Positions 1 to 5,198 of a DNA stretch of 8,968 nt are shown here, in pieces. The notes beneath the pieces were generated by a model, which ran no database searches, was not told the origin of the DNA, and was given only the letters and a program-made list of their open reading frames with translations. This stretch comes from Sphingomonas sp. (GTDB lineage Bacteria > Pseudomonadota > Alphaproteobacteria > Sphingomonadales > Sphingomonadaceae), in contig JAFBAM010000255.1 in the NCBI GenBank assembly GCA_019247755.1, positions 1 through 8,968 on the forward strand, in the 5' to 3' direction. The translations under genes were made by a program, and so were the position numbers. Each line of letters opens with the position of its first letter. The first letter of the stretch is position 1.

Positions 1-108
1 GTGCTCAGCGGCCTCGCGGCCCGTTGCCTGTTCTACAAGATGGCCGACATCGACACGAGCGTACAGGAACAGCCCTACTCGACGACGGACGACCGCGCCG
101 GGTTCTAG
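1..108 (+). CDS. 3' end of an unidentified protein (5' truncated by window)
   Basis: Frame 1 is open from the window edge to a TAG at 106-108 and gives 35 residues ending in DDRAGF. Almost every codon ends in G or C, as in the verified genes here, which supports real coding sequence. The visible tail has a short mildly hydrophobic start (LSGLAARCLFY) and then a polar, acidic end, as might follow a last membrane helix or a folded domain. I do not recognise the family. The first codon happens to be GTG, but nothing suggests it is the start. Only 33 bp separate it from metC on the same strand, so the two may be co-transcribed. Confidence 0.6.
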   Translation: MLSGLAARCLFYKMADIDTSVQEQPYSTTDDRAGF

Positions 109-141
109 GCTCGAGCCGCTCAGCTTGCCGGTGATGCGAGC

Positions 142-1308
142 ATGAGCAAGCGAAAACTTGGCCAATCCACGACGCTCGTCGAAGGCGGGCGCCGCAAGGA
201 ATGGCGCGGCCGGCTGGTCAACGTGCCGGTCGAGCGCGCCTCGACGGTGCTTTTCGAGAGCGTCAATGAAATCCACGGGAGCCGCCCGGCGCTCGGCAGC
301 TATCGCTATGGCCTTCAGGGGACCGCGACGCACTGGGCGCTGTCGGAGGCGCTGACCTCACTCGAGCCCGGCGCCGCGGGGACGGTACTGTATCCGACGG
401 GCCTTGCCGCGATAACCACGCCGCTGCTGACGCTGCTTTCGCCCGGCGATGAGCTGCTAGTCCCCGACAACGTCTATGGGCCGACGCGGAAGTTCTGCGA
501 GACGATCCTGAAGCGGTTGAAGATCGCGACGCGTTATTACGACCCGCTCGTCGCGGCCGATATTGCCGGGGTGATTGGCGAGACCACGCGGGTAATCCTG
601 CTCGAAAGCCCGGGCTCGCTAACGATGGAAGTGCAGGACGTGCCCGCGATCTGCGCCGTCGCGCGCGAACGCGGCATCGCGACCGTGCTCGACAACACCT
701 GGGCGACGCCGTTGCTCTTCCCTGCACTGGCCGCCGGTGTCGATATTAGCGTGCTTGCCGCGACGAAGTATGTCGGCGGCCATGCCGACGTGATGCTCGG
801 GGCGGCGACGGCGACCGCCGCCTATTATCAACGTCTCCAGACTGCGACCTGGGACATGGGTTTTGCTGTCTCGCCCGACGATGCGTGGCTTGGATCGCGT
901 GGGCTACGGACGATGGCCGTGCGCCTCAAGCAGCATGAGGAAAGTGCGCTGAAGGTCGCGAACTGGCTGAAGGCGCGGTCAGATGTCGGGCTGGTGCTTC
1001 ACCCTGCCCTGCCCGATTGCCCGGGCCACGAAGTCTGGAAGCGCGATTTCAAAGGATCGTCGGGGCTATTCTCGTTCGAGCTGAAAGCTGCAGACAAGGC
1101 TACGCGCGCCAAGTTCGTCGACAGCCTCACCCTGTTCGGGATCGGCTATAGCTGGGGCGGCTACGAGAGCCTTGCGCTACCGGTCGATCCGGTACGGACG
1201 GTCTCAAAAGCGCCCGCGCCCAATCTCGTTCGGCTTCACATCGGTCTGGAAGATGCCGACGATCTGATCGCCGACCTGGAATCGGCCTTCGATCAGGCGG
1301 GGCGCTGA
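142..1308 (+). CDS. metC: Cystathionine beta-lyase (PLP-dependent Cys/Met metabolism enzyme)
   Basis: At 388 residues this has the usual length for the Cys/Met metabolism PLP enzymes (fold type I). The PLP lysine is K209 in AATKYVGGHADVMLG. The cofactor aspartate is D184 in DNTWATP, and the YRYGLQGTAT segment near residue 55 is the counterpart of the conserved YGRxGTxT region that contacts the neighbouring subunit's PLP. The DNTWATP and W/Y-rich C-terminal pattern (GIGYSWGGYESL) fit MetC better than gamma-synthases. MetC cleaves cystathionine to homocysteine, pyruvate and ammonia in the cytoplasm, for methionine synthesis. The start is an ATG without a clear Shine-Dalgarno sequence. The 3' end overlaps the convergent CAP-domain gene by 16 bp. 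A broader C-S lyase role (cysteine desulfhydrase-like) cannot be excluded from sequence alone. Confidence 0.93.
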   Translation: MSKRKLGQSTTLVEGGRRKEWRGRLVNVPVERASTVLFESVNEIHGSRPALGSYRYGLQGTATHWALSEALTSLEPGAAGTVLYPTGLAAITTPLLTLLSPGDELLVPDNVYGPTRKFCETILKRLKIATRYYDPLVAADIAGVIGETTRVILLESPGSLTMEVQDVPAICAVARERGIATVLDNTWATPLLFPALAAGVDISVLAATKYVGGHADVMLGAATATAAYYQRLQTATWDMGFAVSPDDAWLGSRGLRTMAVRLKQHEESALKVANWLKARSDVGLVLHPALPDCPGHEVWKRDFKGSSGLFSFELKAADKATRAKFVDSLTLFGIGYSWGGYESLALPVDPVRTVSKAPAPNLVRLHIGLEDADDLIADLESAFDQAGR

Positions 1309-1811
1309 CCGATGACATTGCCGGCTTCGCTGTAGCGGCAGACGAGGAACTCTTCCTCCTTGCCGACCGCGGTCGCGCAGCCGACCTCGCGCGAGTTGCG
1401 CCAAATCACCTGGGTGTAGTGACCAACGCTCTCGACATCGCCCGAGCGGCTGTTGGCCGGGAAGATGCCCGGGCGATAGTCGCGCTTCTCGGCGAGCCAC
1501 AGCTTGACCATGGCCTCTGGCGAGTAGGCGCGCGGCGTGCCGGCCCAGAGGTTCTCGCCCTGCGGGTCCTTGCCCGCCTCATCGGGCGAATGTTCGAAGC
1601 GACCGGTGGCGGCGAGCTGGTTGGCCCAGACCCTCGCATCGGCGGCAAGCGCAGCGTTCCAGGCCAGCGGCGGAACCCCGATGGCGGCGCGCTCCGCGTT
1701 GTGCGTGGCAAGCAGGCGCTGGTTGAAATCGGCGCGGAACGTCGTGCCGCCCATAAGCAGCGGGCTGGCGAGCAGCAGTCCCAATGTCAGCAGTGCGCGT
1801 GTCCTGGCCAC
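1293..1811 (-). CDS. Secreted CAP (SCP/PR-1) domain protein
   Basis: This is a 172-residue protein with a short basic start and a hydrophobic stretch (residues 5-21), giving a likely Sec signal peptide. One compact CAP domain fills the rest. The characteristic blocks are HNAERAAIGVPPLAW (37-51), FEHS (H74), GENLWAG (E86), W105xxE108, GHYTQVIW (H131) and CRYSEAGNVIGQRP (158-171). H74, E86, E108 and H131 match the conserved CAP tetrad. C145 and C158 could form the disulfide seen in PR-1-like proteins, as expected for an exported protein. The family's biochemical role is poorly defined in bacteria; lipid or peptide binding is known for some eukaryotic members. The start is GTG, forced because the frame closes 51 bp upstream and no ATG precedes the signal. 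It lies 60 bp downstream of the L,D-transpeptidase gene. Confidence 0.9.
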   Translation of the reverse strand: MARTRALLTLGLLLASPLLMGGTTFRADFNQRLLATHNAERAAIGVPPLAWNAALAADARVWANQLAATGRFEHSPDEAGKDPQGENLWAGTPRAYSPEAMVKLWLAEKRDYRPGIFPANSRSGDVESVGHYTQVIWRNSREVGCATAVGKEEEFLVCRYSEAGNVIGQRPA

Positions 1812-1813
1812 GT

Positions 1814-1829
1814 CGCACGCGTACGTGCG
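1814..1829 (-). repeat. Stem-loop just upstream of the CAP-domain gene
   Basis: CGCACG and CGTGCG form a perfect 6-bp stem around a 4-nt loop. In the minus-strand transcript it would sit 2 nt before the GTG start, where a ribosome binding site should be, and no Shine-Dalgarno sequence is visible. It could lower or condition translation of the CAP gene; this is inference. Confidence 0.35.
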
Positions 1830-1855
1830 CGATGCTTGGCGCCCCGTTACCAGCC

Positions 1856-1863
1856 ATGGTTAA
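1856..1863 (-). promoter_or_regulatory. CtrA half-site-like TTAACCAT
   Basis: The minus strand reads TTAACCAT about 45 nt before the GTG of the CAP gene, in the 60-bp gap after the transpeptidase gene. TTAACCAT is a half-site form reported for the cell-cycle regulator CtrA in Caulobacter. A single 8-mer is weak evidence, and no convincing -35/-10 pair was identified with it. Confidence 0.25.
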
Positions 1864-1871
1864 CGCGCCGA

Positions 1872-2531
1872 TCAGGACCTTCGTGAAACGGCGGTTTTGG
1901 GCGAGAACGGGAGGATGACCACTTCGTCCCCGACCTTCGCCTGGTCGAAAAGGCGGCGGGCGAACTCGAGCGGTACGCCGATGCAGCCATGGGTCGCGGC
2001 GCCCCAGCGAACGGTGCTGCCGTGGATCGCGACCCCGTCATTGGTGAGTTGCAGCGTGTAGGGCATGGCCGCGTCGTAGAGCGACGAGCGATGGTCCTTG
2101 TCGCGGGCGAGGATGTGGAACGTGCCGGTCGGCGTCTCCTTGTTGTCGCCGCCGTAGACGATGACCGTGGTTCCGATCTCGTGGCCGTTGCGAAAAACCG
2201 AGAGAAGCTGTGCTCTGGGGTCGATCCGGATCCAGACCGGACCGGATGGAATGCCGGCGTCGTTCCAGGTGAACTCACCGAAGTGCAGTGGCTTATCGAC
2301 CTTCAGCAGCGATTTGATCGGGCGGTCGACTGTTCCTGCCGCGAGCGCTTCGGCCTGCTGCGCCCTGCTCAGGATCAATCGACCTTCTTGCGCATGTTGA
2401 GGCAGTGCTGCTTCAACCAATGAGCGCCGGTGATCGACCTGCTGCGGCGCGTTGGGTTGGCATGCGGCAAGGCCGGAGACGAGCATTGCACCAGCGGCGA
2501 TCGCGATGACTGTCCCCGCCCCCCGTTTCAA
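1872..2531 (-). CDS. L,D-transpeptidase (YkuD) family lipoprotein
   Basis: This is a 219-residue protein. It begins with a basic n-region, a hydrophobic stretch and a lipobox (LAAC, C24), so it is a predicted lipoprotein facing the periplasm. The YkuD domain covers about residues 98-207, with IHG (H170) and THGC (H181, G182, catalytic C183) in the short-spacing arrangement. L,D-transpeptidases make 3-3 peptidoglycan crosslinks or attach proteins to meso-diaminopimelate. The usual signature continues HGCxR, but here it reads HGCIGVP, without the arginine. The start must be the TTG at 2531: the preceding in-frame codon is the TAA of the upstream gene, and the next ATG (codon 16) would cut the signal sequence. 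The gene is the middle one of a three-gene envelope cassette. Which L,D-transpeptidase reaction it performs is not evident. Confidence 0.88.
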   Translation of the reverse strand: MKRGAGTVIAIAAGAMLVSGLAACQPNAPQQVDHRRSLVEAALPQHAQEGRLILSRAQQAEALAAGTVDRPIKSLLKVDKPLHFGEFTWNDAGIPSGPVWIRIDPRAQLLSVFRNGHEIGTTVIVYGGDNKETPTGTFHILARDKDHRSSLYDAAMPYTLQLTNDGVAIHGSTVRWGAATHGCIGVPLEFARRLFDQAKVGDEVVILPFSPKTAVSRRS

Positions 2532-3293
2532 TTAGGTCGCCTGGGGACGTTTCGGACGATACCGCCGAACGACGCTCCCGATCATCGCAAAACCGATCAG
2601 CATCATCGCCCAGCTTGCCGGCTCGGGAACTGCGGGGACCTCGGGTGGTGTTACGGGTGGCGTCACTGGCGGCGTGACCGGAGGGGTAACCGGCGGTGTC
2701 ACGGGCGGCGTGACTGGAGGGGTGACCGGCGGAGTCACTGGTGGAGTTACGACGGGCGGAGTGCCCGGAGGGGACGGCGGTGGGGATTCTGGCGGAAGGA
2801 TGACGCCTCCGCCGGGGAAGCCCGGAATGATCACCGGCGGGCCGCCCGGCAATGGAGTCTCGGTCGGAAGCGGTGCCTCCGGCGTGCCGCTTACGATGTT
2901 GTAGAGGGGTGTTTCAGCTGCAGGTGCCGCTGCGACCGGCGCCGCTGCCGGCGGCAGAACGGATGGCGCGGCTGCCACGACTGGTCCGCGTATCTTGGGC
3001 AGCGCTCGCTCATGGATTGCTGCGAGACGTTTGGGCTTTAGGCTTGCCAGCGCGCCGGCAAGTCGCTCGCCGGGGGAACGGCTTTCCATGATCTGGGCAA
3101 CGGTGTTGCCGAAAGCCTTGAGGTTTGCCGCGGCGTTGCCCGCGTTGCCCGCGACGCTGCTTTTGAAATTGTCAGGTAAGACTGAAGGCCGGAGAACCGC
3201 GAAAGTGACGGTCGCGGCGACCGCGGCAAGGAGCACGAGCAGCCACGCGCCACGGCGCGCGACGAGCGAGGAGGAAGCGGCACTTACCGCCAC
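2532..3293 (-). CDS. Proline-rich PEPxxWA-CTERM sorted protein with VTPP repeats
   Basis: Numbered from the GTG at 3293 (253 residues), it has one N-terminal hydrophobic segment (about 17-33), a low-complexity Ala/Pro-rich middle and nine consecutive VTPP units (182-217). It ends in VPEPASWAMMLIGFAMIGSVVRR: a PEP motif, a hydrophobic helix and an arginine cluster. That layout is the PEP-CTERM sorting signal of the PEPxxWA subtype, processed by an exosortase, so the product is expected to be exported and probably released or attached at the surface. No enzymatic domain is visible; the Pro-rich part probably acts as a rigid spacer. I prefer GTG at 3293 because GGCGGA lies 9 nt before it. A TTG at 3302 is possible but directly abuts that sequence. 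Its TAA is immediately followed by the transpeptidase TTG. Confidence 0.85.
   Translation of the reverse strand: MAVSAASSSLVARRGAWLLVLLAAVAATVTFAVLRPSVLPDNFKSSVAGNAGNAAANLKAFGNTVAQIMESRSPGERLAGALASLKPKRLAAIHERALPKIRGPVVAAAPSVLPPAAAPVAAAPAAETPLYNIVSGTPEAPLPTETPLPGGPPVIIPGFPGGGVILPPESPPPSPPGTPPVVTPPVTPPVTPPVTPPVTPPVTPPVTPPVTPPVTPPEVPAVPEPASWAMMLIGFAMIGSVVRRYRPKRPQAT
2643..2750 (-). repeat. Nine tandem 12-bp units encoding VTPP
   Basis: Nine back-to-back 12-bp units follow the pattern GTN ACN CCN CCN on the coding strand, each encoding Val-Thr-Pro-Pro. All nine units differ in sequence, and every difference is at a third codon position. This is a protein repeat kept by selection, not a fresh slippage product. 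Confidence 0.9.
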
Positions 3294-3347
3294 CGTTCGC
3301 AATCCGCCAACGAGATCGATACGCTACTCACCAAATCCAAGACCAAA

Positions 3348-3368
3348 TGGTTACCCCCGTGTTAACCA
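3348..3368. repeat. Inverted repeat TGGTTA-N9-TAACCA upstream of the envelope cassette
   Basis: Perfect 6-bp arms flank a 9-bp spacer, 55-75 bp upstream of the PEP-CTERM gene start. Each arm extends to a 7-of-8 match to the CtrA half-site TTAACCAT. It could be an operator for the minus-strand cassette. I could not identify a convincing sigma70 promoter beside it. Confidence 0.35.
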
Positions 3369-3427
3369 CTAGCGGGTAAATTTGTTGCGAAGCAGGGAGT
3401 GGTGGGTAGTTTTCCACAGATCGTTTG

Positions 3428-3447
3428 CAGGCCGTCGAATCGGCCTG
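3428..3447 (-). terminator. Possible terminator stem-loop downstream of the tRNA
   Basis: CAGGCCG and CGGCCTG form a perfect 7-bp GC-rich stem around a 6-nt loop, about 40 nt past the tRNA 3' end. There is no following T tract in either direction, so a standard intrinsic terminator is not shown. It might instead protect or process the tRNA transcript 3' end. Confidence 0.35.
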
Positions 3448-3487
3448 TCGCAACTGCTGTTTCGTGGGTCCCGGGCTGCCGAAGGAA

Positions 3488-3564
3488 TGGTAGCGGAGGA
3501 GGGACTTGAACCCCCGACACGCGGATTATGATTCCGCTGCTCTAACCAGCTGAGCTACTCCGCC
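3488..3564 (-). tRNA. tRNA with CAT anticodon, probably elongator tRNA-Met
   Basis: The 77-nt sequence folds into a full cloverleaf with encoded CCA. It has a 7-bp acceptor stem (GGCGGAG/CTCCGCT, first pair G-U), a D arm GCTC/GAGC, an anticodon stem GCGGA/TCCGC with loop ATCATAA, a 5-nt variable loop and a T arm with TTCAAGT. The anticodon CAT lies at 3528-3530. CAT is shared by elongator Met, initiator Met and the lysidine-modified Ile2 tRNA. The initiator is unlikely because the anticodon stem lacks the three consecutive G-C pairs. The acceptor positions do not resemble E. coli Ile2 (C4-G69, C5-G68), so elongator Met is favoured. Confidence 0.95.
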
Positions 3565-3578
3565 CCAAGGCATGGAAA

Positions 3579-3596
3579 GCGCCCCATTGAGGGCGC
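3579..3596 (-). repeat. Stem-loop in the tRNA 5' leader
   Basis: GCGCCC and GGGCGC pair perfectly around a 6-nt loop between the predicted tRNA promoter and the mature 5' end. On the minus strand it is followed by TTTCC. It would form right at the 5' end of the precursor and could affect RNase P processing or early termination; neither is shown. Confidence 0.4.
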
Positions 3597-3607
3597 CGGA
3601 GGCGCGG

Positions 3608-3636
3608 CATATAGGTGCGTGTCGCTGACCGGTCAA
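3608..3636 (-). promoter_or_regulatory. Sigma70-type promoter of the tRNA gene
   Basis: The minus strand reads TTGACC, a 17-bp spacer, then TATATG, close to the sigma70 consensus at the ideal spacing. The predicted start would be near 3601, giving a leader of about 37 nt before the tRNA. Confidence 0.7.
3626..3635. promoter_or_regulatory. Palindrome TGACCGGTCA between divergent genes
   Basis: A perfect 10-bp palindrome overlaps the -35 element of the tRNA promoter. It also supplies a CTGACC on the plus strand, which could serve as a weak -35 for the DUF3775-like gene (a CATACG -10 candidate lies 18 bp on). It may be an operator, or a coincidence of back-to-back promoters. Confidence 0.35.
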
Positions 3637-3691
3637 CGCGAGGAACCGCATACGGCTGATGTCGTTGAGCCGGTAACAAGCCGAGGTTTTG

Positions 3692-4117
3692 ATGGACCCC
3701 TTAACGCCCCTCGACACACTTTGCCGGATCATCCTCCGGGCGCGCGAATATGAGGCGCAGACCGCGAGCGATTATGACCGCGGCGAAGACCCCGACAATG
3801 TCGACGACGAGCAGGAAGGTGCGCTCTCCGTCCTCGAAGACGACATCAACGACAGCGTCGAGGAAGAGCTGAAGGCGGCGTTCGAGGACCTTGGCGAGGA
3901 CCAGCTTGCGGAGGTGCTCGCCTTCTGCTGGGTCGGCCAGGGCACCTATGAGGCCGCCGACTGGGATGAAGCGATGGAAGAGGCGCAAAGCCTTGTCAGT
4001 GACGGCACTGACGGTGCGATCGATGAATTGATGGAGCAACCGATGCTGGCATCGGTCCTGGAGTCGGGCCTCGCCGCTTTCGACCTCAGCTGTAACGGGG
4101 TCGGCGACCTCTCCTAA
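3692..4117 (+). CDS. DUF3775-like acidic protein of unknown function
   Basis: This is a 141-residue cytoplasmic protein without signal peptide or membrane segment. The pattern of an N-terminal LCRIILRAREYE, a central VLEDDINDSVEEELKAAF, and LAEVLAFCWVGQGTYEAADWDEAMEEA resembles the DUF3775 family as I recall it, with the L-W-x-G-x-G-x-Y...W core at about 79-91. It is extremely acidic, with 39 Asp/Glu against 5 Lys/Arg. The start is the ATG at 3692, not the in-frame TTG just before it, because GAGG (3683-3686) sits 5 nt upstream of the ATG. It is divergent from the tRNA gene, and its stop overlaps the convergent LigT-like gene by 4 bp. No function is known to me; a small charged helical binding protein is a guess. 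Confidence 0.82.
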   Translation: MDPLTPLDTLCRIILRAREYEAQTASDYDRGEDPDNVDDEQEGALSVLEDDINDSVEEELKAAFEDLGEDQLAEVLAFCWVGQGTYEAADWDEAMEEAQSLVSDGTDGAIDELMEQPMLASVLESGLAAFDLSCNGVGDLS

Positions 4118-4620
4118 CGGCCCCGGAAGGCGTAGATCGCCAGCTTCTCCCACGGGCCGCCGAGGTAGCGGTGCAGGCCGAGGCCGCTGATTGCGAGCGG
4201 TCGCGGTCGGAAATCGCCTTCCAACCTTTCTTTGAGCGCCCTCGCCTCTTTCGGCGGCACTTTATTCTGGATGGTGACGTGTGGACGCCAGCCTCCTGAA
4301 TCCTGCGCGCTCAAAAGCCCATGGAAGTCTTTGGCGAGCTCGCCGCGGATGCGGTCCAAGTCTGGCGAGACGATTCGGAATGCAACGCCGCCGCCAAGAT
4401 CCATGAGGCCCTCGATCGACGCCTTTGGGGGTCGCTCCTGCGCCAGGCGAGACAGGGTTGAGCGCGCTTCGGCCTCAACCGACGGTGGCAAAGCGTGGAA
4501 CATGGTCAGGTGTGCGGGCAGCTGATTTCGCTCAGGCGGGTAATAAGCGCGACGAAGCCGGTCGAGCCACGCATGGTCCTCGCCGACAATCTCGCCGGTG
4601 ACGATCAGCGCCCCGGCCAT
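4114..4620 (-). CDS. 2H phosphoesterase / 2'-5' RNA ligase (LigT-like) family protein
   Basis: At 168 residues it has the length of the small 2H phosphoesterase fold. Both catalytic histidine motifs are intact: AHLTMF (H37-L-T39) and PHVTIQ (H114-V-T116). They lie 77 residues apart, one in each half of the internally duplicated fold, and a hydrophobic tail strand (LAIYAF) follows. The family includes RNA 2'-5' ligases and cyclic phosphodiesterases acting on RNA ends or nucleotide cyclic phosphates. The substrate here cannot be assigned. It is cytoplasmic, as no signal is present. Its ATG lies inside the 3' end of the PRC-barrel gene (16-bp overlap), so translational coupling in the kup operon is likely. 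Its TAG overlaps the convergent DUF3775-like stop by 4 bp. Confidence 0.87.
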   Translation of the reverse strand: MAGALIVTGEIVGEDHAWLDRLRRAYYPPERNQLPAHLTMFHALPPSVEAEARSTLSRLAQERPPKASIEGLMDLGGGVAFRIVSPDLDRIRGELAKDFHGLLSAQDSGGWRPHVTIQNKVPPKEARALKERLEGDFRPRPLAISGLGLHRYLGGPWEKLAIYAFRGR

Positions 4621-5168
4621 TGATCCCGCGGCAGTTCTTCGAGCTTTTCGAATTGTTTCGGTTGCAGCCCGGTCAACAGCCGGTCGGACGACGCCCTGAC
4701 GTCAGCCCACGGCAAGCGCCGCAGCGTCTCCCCCACGCCGGCGACGCCGCCCTGGGAGACGACGACATAGTTGAGCCGGCCGCTCGCGCATCCGGCCATG
4801 GCGTCCACGCAGCGGCCGAGCTCCGTCCCGTCGCCCAGCACCGGTGCGCTCGACAGCAATGATACGGGAAACAGGCTCTCGCCTGGTGTTTCCTTGCTGG
4901 CTTCGGCGGCGGCGTGGGCGCCCTCCTCCACCTTCGTCTGCCGACCAAGCCAGCGCCAGATGCCGAATATGTTGAGGAAGGTGAGGACGATGTTCGTCCA
5001 GGTCAGCGCCGGCTGTCCGGTCATGACGCCCGCCGCCACCCACGAGAGCGATCCGATGAGGAACACGCAAAAGCCGTAGCCAGTGATCCGCGACCCGAGG
5101 TTCGCGGCGGTGATCGAAGCAGCGACGATGGTCGCGATCGTCGCGACCCAGGGGACAATATCAGCCAT
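4605..5168 (-). CDS. Three-helix membrane protein with C-terminal PRC-barrel domain
   Basis: This is a 187-residue protein. It has three hydrophobic segments (about 5-24, 30-48 and 56-75), an Ala/Glu-rich linker (78-97) and then a PRC-barrel-like domain (about 100-158). The domain shows the usual order: a strand with SLLSSAPV, then GDGTELGRCVDAMAGCASGRLNYVVVS, then a Gly-rich turn (GGVAGVG) and RLPWADV. PRC-barrels are small beta domains found in the photosynthetic reaction centre H subunit and the ribosome factor RimM, typically binding other proteins. The three-helix part is about the size of small PQ-loop/SemiSWEET half-transporters, but I see no diagnostic motif. The ATG has no clear Shine-Dalgarno. 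It lies 30 bp downstream of kup and overlaps the next gene, so it probably belongs to a K+ transport operon. Its function is unknown. Confidence 0.8.
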   Translation of the reverse strand: MADIVPWVATIATIVAASITAANLGSRITGYGFCVFLIGSLSWVAAGVMTGQPALTWTNIVLTFLNIFGIWRWLGRQTKVEEGAHAAAEASKETPGESLFPVSLLSSAPVLGDGTELGRCVDAMAGCASGRLNYVVVSQGGVAGVGETLRRLPWADVRASSDRLLTGLQPKQFEKLEELPRDQWPGR

Positions 5169-5198
5169 GACGCGGCAATGCGGCAGTGGCCGCTTGGT

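Noticed and set aside
1419..1886. 155-codon plus-strand frame over the CAP gene
   Set aside because: The CAP motifs on the minus strand account for the region. The shadow has no motif.
2643..2750. Regular repeats as a CRISPR array
   Set aside because: The units are 12 bp with no spacers and translate exactly to VTPP.
2430..3041. 203-codon plus-strand frame across the PEP-CTERM gene
   Set aside because: The Arg/Trp/Gly-rich translation is an artefact of the Pro-rich repeat strand. The minus strand has a recognisable sorting signal.
3410..3418. TTTTCCACA, similar to a DnaA box, as a replication origin
   Set aside because: It is a single variant box with no cluster, no AT-rich unwinding region and no origin-type neighbours.
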